Origin: FEN-1219 sp037445815
Lineage (GTDB): Bacteria > Pseudomonadota > Gammaproteobacteria > Steroidobacterales > Rariloculaceae
Assembly (NCBI GenBank): GCA_037445815.1
Contig: JBBIJV010000024.1
Coordinates: 1-24,453, forward strand
Direction: 5' to 3'
DNA: 24,453 bases
In this document: positions 16,424 through 22,730 of the stretch, one piece after another
Layout: each line of letters begins with the position of its first letter
How positions within the stretch are numbered: position 1 is the first letter of the stretch
Notes under the pieces: generated by a model
Database searches by the model: none
Told to the model about the DNA's origin: nothing
The model's input: only the letters and a program-made list of their open reading frames with translations
Made by a program: the position numbers and the translations under genes

Positions 16424-16930
16424 TCAGCGGCGATACGTGGTTTGAAGAACCGTGACCGCGTCGGCCGTACCGCCGACGCCTCGCGCCGTGACGCGGAAGA
16501 GGCCCGCATCGGGCAACGGAGCGAAGCGCTCGCTGCCCCCGGCGGCGGGCAAGGCGGGCAGCTCTTCGATCACATAGAGCGGAGCGCTCGCGACTTCGCC
16601 GACGTCCGGCGCCGTTCTGCCGTTGGCGTTCCAGTCATAAGAGCTCCAGAACGAGCCGAGGCCGGCGTCGTCCTGCATCGTGAGCAGCCCGTTCGCGCCG
16701 GTGAACGGCGGAATCGTGGGGCTCTCCAAGAAGTCCTCGCCCGCGCGCAACGCGCGTTCGGCCGCCTGGAACGAGAGGTTGCTGTCGCGCAGGTTGCCTG
16801 CCATGCGTTCCTGGAGGGTGGTATTGCGCACGGCGGTCACGCCGAGCAGCGTCATGGCGAGCAGCATCACCAGCGCGACGATCAAGGCGGCGCCGCGCTG
16901 GGCGGCAATCAACGCATGGGCATGGTTCAT
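16424..16930 (-). CDS. pilX: Type IV minor pilin PilX
   Basis: The 168-residue protein has a short leader ending in Gly13, then AALIVALVMLLAMTLLGVTA and VRNTTLQERMAGNLRDSNLSFQAAERALRAGEDFL, the PilX N-terminal signature almost word for word. The head has few cysteines and ends VTVLQTTYRR. After cleavage, position 5 is Val instead of Glu. Lack of Glu5 is a known feature of the GspK-like pilin that sits at the top of the pilus-priming complex, so this fits and is not a defect. Its ATG overlaps the pilW TGA by ATGA. A 65-bp gap separates it from pilY1. The frame is open far upstream, but the leader and the overlap fix the start. Confidence 0.93.
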   Translation of the reverse strand: MNHAHALIAAQRGAALIVALVMLLAMTLLGVTAVRNTTLQERMAGNLRDSNLSFQAAERALRAGEDFLESPTIPPFTGANGLLTMQDDAGLGSFWSSYDWNANGRTAPDVGEVASAPLYVIEELPALPAAGGSERFAPLPDAGLFRVTARGVGGTADAVTVLQTTYRR

Positions 16931-18060
16931 GGCAGCCGGTTCCGAATGGCGATCGTGGTGGTGAAGACCTGGCGGATGCGCCGGTCGTCGACGGGATTGA
17001 AAATGGTCTCGTCGACGACGTAAGTGTCGTTGTCGACCTCGGTGCCGTATTCCTCGGGTGAGCGCACGAGGAACGAGACGCGCACGGCCGCGACTCTCCC
17101 CCAATCGTTCGCGGCGTCGACGGCGTTCGCCGTGGCGTACGAGTCGATCGTGCCGTCCCCCGCGGCGTCGACGCCGTAGCGCACTTGCATCGTTTCGACG
17201 CCCTCGACGAGCTCCTCTGCGATCAGCGCCACGGTGCTGGTCGCTGGATCGAGCCGCAAGCGGCGCTGATACAGGGCGGGCGGTCCCCCGGCGCCGCGTG
17301 CGCCGACGTAGAAGACCCACGTCTCGGGGCGCAGCAGCTCGGCGCCGGGTCCGTATTGCTGCGTGCCGGGCCAGACCGGCTGACCGTTCCCTGGCGTATA
17401 GGAGGCGCTGGAGTGGCTTAGGTTTATCGGTGGGCCGCCCGCGCTCACGCTCGTGATCTGGAAGATCGAGGCCTTTTGGCAATCGGACACGATGCCGAGC
17501 TCGCCTGCGACGTAATCGGCCGATGTGGCGTCGACGAAAACCTGCGCCGAGTCGTTGTACGGGCTCACCAGCGCATGCGACGCCGGGCTTGCGTGGTACA
17601 CCACGAGCACGTCGCTGCTCGGGATGACGCTGCCGAGCAGGGCGGCGGGCAACGCGGGCGTCCAATTGCCGGCCGTGCTCGAGTTAGGGGGATTGACCGC
17701 TGGGGCCGTGTAGGTTTGGGCCGGGTTCGTCCCGGTGGCCTCGTGGCCGCGCAGGCCGAGCGCGAAATCGAACGGGAACGTCGTCGGTCCGTTCAAGTTG
17801 TTGTTCACCTGAATGTTCGGCAGGCAGCCGAAGTAGCCCGCGAGCCGCGCGTGGTAGCTCACGGTATCGAGCGCGAACCGGCCGCTCTCCTGGAGCCGCG
17901 CAAAGCCTTCGTTGAAGCCATAGGTGGCGCGGTTCGAAACGAACAGCTGAATCGCGCCGCCGGTCAGCAACAAGCCGAGCAGCAAGGCGACCATGAGCTC
18001 GATGACGGTGACGCCGAGCTGCGCCTTGCGCGAGCGGAGCGGAAAGATTTGGGTGTTCAT
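16927..18060 (-). CDS. pilW: Type IV minor pilin PilW
   Basis: The 377-residue protein has a leader ending Gly16, then VTVIELMVALLLGLLLTGGA with Glu21 at mature position 5. The segment after the helix, QLFVSNRATYGFNEGFARLQESGRFALD, is typical of PilW, and the large Asn/Pro/Ser-rich head is the family's usual size. It contains YFGCLP and IVSDCQKA, a possible disulfide pair. Near the end, FLVRSPEEYGTEVDNDTY and RIRQVFTTTIAIRNRLP match the C-terminal PilW domain. The family sits in the tip-priming complex with PilV and PilX. Its ATG is in ATGA overlap with the pilV stop, and its TGA overlaps pilX, so pilV, pilW and pilX should be translationally coupled. Confidence 0.94.
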   Translation of the reverse strand: MNTQIFPLRSRKAQLGVTVIELMVALLLGLLLTGGAIQLFVSNRATYGFNEGFARLQESGRFALDTVSYHARLAGYFGCLPNIQVNNNLNGPTTFPFDFALGLRGHEATGTNPAQTYTAPAVNPPNSSTAGNWTPALPAALLGSVIPSSDVLVVYHASPASHALVSPYNDSAQVFVDATSADYVAGELGIVSDCQKASIFQITSVSAGGPPINLSHSSASYTPGNGQPVWPGTQQYGPGAELLRPETWVFYVGARGAGGPPALYQRRLRLDPATSTVALIAEELVEGVETMQVRYGVDAAGDGTIDSYATANAVDAANDWGRVAAVRVSFLVRSPEEYGTEVDNDTYVVDETIFNPVDDRRIRQVFTTTIAIRNRLP

Positions 18061-18551
18061 AGGCCGGTGGTCATCACGAATACTTCGTCGTCGGTCGCGT
18101 CGGCTGTGCGCGCGGGATCCCAGCGCACGGTGATCGTCAGGATCTCCGTCACGTCGTTGTAGGCGATCTGGCCGTTGCCGGCGGGCAGCGCACACGACAG
18201 CGCGCGGCGCCACGCGGCAATGTCCTGCTCCACGACGGTGCCGGCCGGAATGGCGCTGTTGCACGCCGGCGGTGTGCCGGCAAAAGCCGAGTCATAATCG
18301 CCGTCGCGACCCGCTCTTCGGTTGCCGCGAATGCGGTCCGCGATGTCGTAGGCGAGCACGGTGGCCTGCGACGCCAAATACGCGTCGCGGTTGAACGCCA
18401 CCGCGTTTTGCTGTAGCAGGGCCAGGCCCAGCAAGCCGACCGACATGACGACGAGCGCGACGAGCACCTCGATCAACGTGAAGCCGGCCGAGGCGAGCCG
18501 CTCAGCCGACAACGCGCCCGAGCAATCCGTGGCGAATCGTTTCGCGTTCAT
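18057..18551 (-). CDS. pilV: Type IV minor pilin PilV
   Basis: The 164-residue protein has a leader ending Gly23, followed by FTLIEVLVALVVMSVGLLGL with Glu28 at mature position 5, then ALLQQNAVAFNRDAYLASQA and ADRIRGNRRA, the standard PilV N-terminal half. Three cysteines lie in the mature part, including CNSAI and CALPAG, which may form a disulfide. It starts two bases after the fimT stop. A GTG nine bases earlier (18560) is also in frame, but GAGAGG lies 10 nt before the ATG and only 1 nt before the GTG, so the ATG is preferred. It is a minor pilin of the assembly-priming complex. Confidence 0.94.
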   Translation of the reverse strand: MNAKRFATDCSGALSAERLASAGFTLIEVLVALVVMSVGLLGLALLQQNAVAFNRDAYLASQATVLAYDIADRIRGNRRAGRDGDYDSAFAGTPPACNSAIPAGTVVEQDIAAWRRALSCALPAGNGQIAYNDVTEILTITVRWDPARTADATDDEVFVMTTGL

Positions 18552-18553
18552 GA

Positions 18554-19135
18554 TCAGCACGCCTCTCTCGTCACGGTGGCGTGGCCGACGGTGTTCAAGA
18601 TGACGCGCCGCATTTGCTGCCCGGAGCAGCCTTCCAGCTCGATGTCGTAGCGGATGGGCATCGCCCCGGCGGCCCTCATCCCGCCGCGCGGGGTGAAGCG
18701 CACCCAGCCGACGTCGCTGGCCGCTGCGTTGGCAAAGGTCGTCACGGCCGCGTTGCCCGGCATGCCTGGCCAGGTGCGCAACACCTCGCCCAGCACCGGA
18801 GCAGCCGTCTCCGTCGCGGCGTCGTCGCGAATGACGATCCAGCCGCTGGCCCAGCTACCTGCCGTGCACGCAGTGCCGTTCGAGCTGCGACAAACGGTAA
18901 TGTTCGAGCCGCGTCTGATCGCTTCGCTGCGCGCGATGGAGAACGCCGTCAAGAGCTCGTTGACGTTCGTGGCGGCGCGGTTGTTGCGGACCAAGTCGAC
19001 GAAGCTCGGCACGCCGAAGGCGAATATGACGCCGGCCACGGTGACCGTCACCATGAGCTCGAGCAGGGTGAATCCGAGTGCGCGCCGCACGGGGGCGGCT
19101 CGGCGACCGGCAACCGTGCCATCGACAAACGTCAT
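18554..19135 (-). CDS. fimT: Type IV minor pilin FimT/FimU (GspH-like)
   Basis: First gene of the operon, 193 residues. The basic leader ends Gly21, followed by FTLLELMVTVTVAGVIFAFG; Glu26 is mature position 5. Next come VPSFVDLVRNNRAATNVNEL and FSIARSEAIRRGSNITVCRS, the classic FimT/GspH pattern, and a GspH-type head ending REAC with cysteines that may pair. In Pseudomonas the gene in this place is called fimU; fimT and fimU are paralogues and sequence alone does not settle which symbol is right. Some FimT proteins bind DNA for natural transformation through an Arg-rich C-terminal helix. The C-terminus here (QQMRRV) is only mildly basic. ATG 19135 is chosen over 19156 because GGGAGG (19143-19149) lies 8 nt upstream, inside the longer reading. 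Confidence 0.92.
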   Translation of the reverse strand: MTFVDGTVAGRRAAPVRRALGFTLLELMVTVTVAGVIFAFGVPSFVDLVRNNRAATNVNELLTAFSIARSEAIRRGSNITVCRSSNGTACTAGSWASGWIVIRDDAATETAAPVLGEVLRTWPGMPGNAAVTTFANAAASDVGWVRFTPRGGMRAAGAMPIRYDIELEGCSGQQMRRVILNTVGHATVTREAC

Positions 19136-19216
19136 CGCTAAAGCCTCCCTGCGCATCGTGTCGCGTCGACGGCCGAAGGTGATGCACCGCGTCGGCCGGG
19201 ACTTCGAGTGACGCGG

Positions 19217-19259
19217 AGCCTAGCCCGGCCGGATCGGGGCCGTTGTGAACGCAGTCACA
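19217..19259 (-). promoter_or_regulatory. CRP/Vfr-type operator and -10 element of the pilus operon
   Basis: TGTGA-N6-TCACA at 19244-19259 is a perfect match to the CRP/Vfr core, symmetric on both strands. On the minus strand, TAGGCT (19217-19222) can act as a -10 hexamer; it keeps the T, A and final T. A start at 19210, the seventh base after the hexamer, puts the operator centre at -41.5, the exact spacing of class II CRP-activated promoters, which need no good -35. The leader would be 75 nt. The site is also 288 bp upstream of the divergent kinase gene. The operator is seen directly; the promoter role is inference. Confidence 0.6.
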
Positions 19260-19539
19260 CTCAGCCCCTGCGGACAGCCGGCGGCCCGACGAGCGGCGCG
19301 GCGGTCCCGACGAGTGGTCGCGCAGCAGCCCGACGATCGTCGGAGGAGGCGTATGTGCGGGACCACGACTCCTTCAAACCAATTCGCCAAAAGACGTCAC
19401 AAACATTGGGGGCAGGCGGGCCGGGTGGTCGACTTGCGATCGCCTGGCGCCGGCAGGTTGAGCTAGGTAGGCTGACGGATGACAGCCGCGGTATGCGTTT
19501 TGCATCCCGCTTCGAGAATGTCCGGTCCAGCCCTGGGGG
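19260..19539. other. Intergenic stretch before the histidine kinase gene
   Basis: Between the CRP/Vfr-type site and the kinase start I find no convincing coding frame: the short open frames on both strands lack family resemblance and ribosome sites. No RNA gene or strong hairpin is evident. It should hold the promoter for the kinase gene, but I could not place a reliable -10/-35 pair. Confidence 0.4.
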
Positions 19540-22314
19540 ATGAGAGAAAAAGACAAGCCGCCGTCGCCGGCTTACCTTGCGGCCATCGTGGAATCCTCGC
19601 ACGACGCGATCCTGTCCAAGGACACGGACGGCGTCATTCAGTCGGCGAACCCCGCCACCGAACGTGTCTTCGGCTACAAGCCTGCGGAGCTGATCGGCAA
19701 GTCGGTCCGCATCTTGATCCCGGCGGAGCGTCAGGCCGAGGAGGACGAGATTCTCGCGTGCATCCGCCGCGGCGAGCGGGTGGATCACTTCGAGACAGTG
19801 CGGATCAGGAAGGACAACCGCCGCATCGACATTTCACTCACCATTTCGCCGGTTCGCGATGCGCACGGCCGGGTCAGCGGCGCGTCATCAATTGCGCGGG
19901 ACATCACCGAGCAGAAGCGCGCGCGCGGCGCAAGCTCGGCTGGCCGCCATCGTCGCCTCGTCCACCGACGCCATCATTACGAAGGACCTGAACGGGATCA
20001 TTCAGTCCTGCAACAGCGCCTGCGAGCAGCTCTTCGGCTACCGCGAATCGGAGCTGGTCGGGCGTTCGGTGCTCACGCTGATCCCGCCGGAGCGTCACGC
20101 CGAAGAGGACATGATCCTCGGCAAGGTCCGTCGCGGCGAACGGATCGACCATTCGAGACCGTGAGAGTCGCGAAAGACGGACGGCGGCTCGACATCTCGC
20201 TGTCTGTCTCGCCGATCGAGGACGAGCAGGGCAAGGTCATCGGTGTGGCGAAAATCGCCCGTGACGTCACCCAACAGAAGCGCCTTGCGCGCGAGTTTGC
20301 GGCGCAGCAAGAGTGGTTTCGAGTGACGCTCGCAAGCATCGGGGATGCCGTCATCGCGTCGGACGTCGACGGCCGCGTCGTGTTCTTGAACGCCTGCGCC
20401 GAGGCGTTGACGGGTTGGCCCGCCGGCGAAGCCGTCGGGCACAAGCTCGACGAGGTCTTCAGGATCGTCAACGAGCGTACCCGCGAGCCGGTCCAGAATC
20501 CGGCGAGTATCGTCATGCGCTCGGGCGCCGTCGTGGGACTCGCGAATCACACGGCGCTCATTCACCGCGACGGATCCGAGCGGCCGATCTCCGACAGCGC
20601 AGCCCCGATACGGGACGGCTCCGGCGCCGTCATCGGCGCCGTCCTCGTGTTCCGCGACGTTACCGAACAACGGCGCGCCGAGGAGGCGCTTGCCGAGCAG
20701 CGCGAGTGGCTAGAGACGACGCTCGAGAGCATCGGAGACGCCGTCATCGCCACGGACATGCAGGGGCGTATCACGTTCATGAACCCCGTCGCCGAGCATC
20801 TCACGGCTTGGCGTCTCGATGACGCGCGCGGTCGCGCGTGCGCCGAGGTTTTCCGCATCGTCAACGAGCGCACGCGGCAGCGCGTGGACAGCCCGGTGTA
20901 TCGCGTGCTCACGGAAGGTGTCGTTGTCGGACTCGCCAACCATACGGTGCTCATCGCGAAAGACGGTACGGAGCGGCCGATCGACGACAGTGGCGCCCCA
21001 CTCAGAAACCGCAGCGGGCGAATCGTCGGCGTCGTGCTCGTGTTTCGCGACATCGCGGATCGGAAGCGTGCGGAAGTCGAGAAGCAAAGCGCAGCCGCTG
21101 AGCGCGAGCGCCTGCTTCAATCCGAGCGCGCAGCTCGATCGGAGGCGGAGCGCGCAAGCCGCGTGAAGGACGAGTTCGTTGCGATGCTGTCGCACGAGCT
21201 GCGCACGCCGCTGAATGCGATCCTCGGCTGGACGCACCTGATGTCGCAGAGCCGCGACGACAAAGACATCATTTCGCGTGGCGTCGACGTGATCGTGCGC
21301 AACACGCGCGTACAAGCGCAACTGATCTCGGATTTGCTGGACATGAGCCGCATCGTGTCCGGCAAGCTGCGCCTGACGGTGGAGAAGGTCGACATGAAGC
21401 CGCTCGTGGAAAGCGCGATCGAGACGGTGCAGCAATCGGCCGACGCGAAGCGCATCCCGATTCATCGGCATCTGAAGCCGACGAGCCCGATCGCGGGCGA
21501 CCCCGCCCGGATCCAGCAGATCGTCTGGAATCTGCTGTGGAACGCCGTGAAATTCACGCCGGAGAGCGGCACGATCGTCGTAGAGTTGCGGCAACGCGAG
21601 TTCGACGTGGAGCTCACCGTAACCGACACGGGCGTGGGCATTCGCCGCGAAGTGCTACCGCACATCTTCGAGCGCTTCGAGCAGGGGAACGCGTCGATCA
21701 CGCGGCGGTTCGGCGGGCTCGGCCTCGGGCTAGCCATCGTGAAGCACCTAATCGATTTGCACGGCGGAAGGATTCACGCGGAAAGCGAAGGCGAAGGCAA
21801 GGGCGCTCGGTTCACGGTGCTGTTGCCGACGGGCGCAGGGGCGGCGATGCCGGAACCGGATGCCGAGGAGCCGGCGCCAGCAAAGCTGGTTTCCTCCGGC
21901 AGCGATCGCGAGGCGCTGCAAGGGATGCGAATCCTCGTTGTGGAAGACGAGAAGGACACGCTGGATTTTCTGCGGCGCTTCCTCGTCTCGCGCGGCGCGG
22001 AGGTCGTCGCGGCAACGTCGGCTGCACAAGCGCTGAATCTGCTCCCGACGGCGCACGTCAACGTTCTCATCAGCGACATCGGTCTGCCCGACGTCGACGG
22101 CTACGAGCTGCTTCGCGAAGTCAGGCGCATGGACGCTAACGCGTCGGGCGGGATTCCCGCGATCGCGCTCACGGCGTACGCGCGTGCCGAGGACCGGCTC
22201 AACGCGTTTCGCGCCGGCTATCAGGCCCACGTGGCAAAGCCCGTCGATCCCGGCGAGCTCGCCGCCACGATCGTCGATCTCGCGAAGCTCGCTCGGCTGC
22301 CCGCCCCGCGCTGA
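19540..22314 (+). CDS. Multi-PAS hybrid sensor histidine kinase with C-terminal receiver; second PAS frameshifted internally
   Basis: The 924-residue protein is cytoplasmic, with no signal or membrane helix. PAS1 spans about 11-127. PAS2 covers 128-250, but residues 128-204 are out of frame. PAS3 (256-380) and PAS4 (386-510) are close copies of each other. A helical linker leads to HisKA with SHELRTPLNAI (His552 the likely phospho-site). The HATPase domain shows NLLWNAVKFTP, DTGVGI and GGLGLGLAIVKH. A receiver domain from about 797 has VEDE, phospho-acceptor Asp846 in ISDIGLPDVDGYE, Thr878 and Lys900. No output domain is present, so the signal probably moves on by phosphorelay. Pairing with the divergent pilus operon hints at motility control but proves nothing. 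ATG 19540 has only GGGGG directly before it; the frame closes upstream at 19480. Confidence 0.88.
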   Translation: MREKDKPPSPAYLAAIVESSHDAILSKDTDGVIQSANPATERVFGYKPAELIGKSVRILIPAERQAEEDEILACIRRGERVDHFETVRIRKDNRRIDISLTISPVRDAHGRVSGASSIARDITEQKRARGASSAGRHRRLVHRRHHYEGPERDHSVLQQRLRAALRLPRIGAGRAFGAHADPAGASRRRGHDPRQGPSRRTDRPFETVRVAKDGRRLDISLSVSPIEDEQGKVIGVAKIARDVTQQKRLAREFAAQQEWFRVTLASIGDAVIASDVDGRVVFLNACAEALTGWPAGEAVGHKLDEVFRIVNERTREPVQNPASIVMRSGAVVGLANHTALIHRDGSERPISDSAAPIRDGSGAVIGAVLVFRDVTEQRRAEEALAEQREWLETTLESIGDAVIATDMQGRITFMNPVAEHLTAWRLDDARGRACAEVFRIVNERTRQRVDSPVYRVLTEGVVVGLANHTVLIAKDGTERPIDDSGAPLRNRSGRIVGVVLVFRDIADRKRAEVEKQSAAAERERLLQSERAARSEAERASRVKDEFVAMLSHELRTPLNAILGWTHLMSQSRDDKDIISRGVDVIVRNTRVQAQLISDLLDMSRIVSGKLRLTVEKVDMKPLVESAIETVQQSADAKRIPIHRHLKPTSPIAGDPARIQQIVWNLLWNAVKFTPESGTIVVELRQREFDVELTVTDTGVGIRREVLPHIFERFEQGNASITRRFGGLGLGLAIVKHLIDLHGGRIHAESEGEGKGARFTVLLPTGAGAAMPEPDAEEPAPAKLVSSGSDREALQGMRILVVEDEKDTLDFLRRFLVSRGAEVVAATSAAQALNLLPTAHVNVLISDIGLPDVDGYELLREVRRMDANASGGIPAIALTAYARAEDRLNAFRAGYQAHVAKPVDPGELAATIVDLAKLARLPAPR

Positions 22315-22355
22315 GGCGCACGAACCGAAACCGACGTTACGAACTCCGACCCGCG

Positions 22356-22721
22356 CTACGGCGCGAGCAGCGGGATCTCCTCGAGCGGCGGCGGCGCCGG
22401 CAGGCTCGCGAGGTAGGCGCGGACGTCGGCGAGCTCGGCGTCGCCGACGACGCTCGGCGGAAACGCCGGCATGCCGCTCGCAAACGTCCAGCCCGGCGAG
22501 CCGTTGCGCACCCAAGCCGTGAACGCCGGGAGCGGCAGCGTGTTCGGCGCGAGCCGCCCCGCGGCGCCGCCGTGACCGACCGTGCCGTGGCAGGCTTGGC
22601 AGCCCAAGCGTAGATACACGCGCTCGCCGTTCTCGACCGCCGCGCGTTCCGTGCGCGCGGATTGCGCCGCCGCGATTGCCGCGACGCAGAGGACGATCGA
22701 GGCGGCCAGCAGCGGCTTCAC
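22356..22721 (-). CDS. Small periplasmic c-type cytochrome
   Basis: The 121-residue protein has a signal peptide (1-20, ending AAAQ), heme motif CQACH at 41-45 and Met84 in ASGMPAFPP as the probable sixth ligand. The mature part is about 100 residues with a Pro-rich tail (PAPPPLEEIPLLAP). It is a class I cytochrome for single-electron transfer. It starts with GTG at 22721, nine bases after the TAG of the ThDP gene, with AGG about 8 nt upstream, so the two genes are one operon. That suggests the cytochrome takes electrons from, or shares a pathway with, the neighbouring enzyme. It converges on the kinase gene with 41 bp between. Confidence 0.88.
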   Translation of the reverse strand: MKPLLAASIVLCVAAIAAAQSARTERAAVENGERVYLRLGCQACHGTVGHGGAAGRLAPNTLPLPAFTAWVRNGSPGWTFASGMPAFPPSVVGDAELADVRAYLASLPAPPPLEEIPLLAP

Positions 22722-22730
22722 GCTCGGTGC

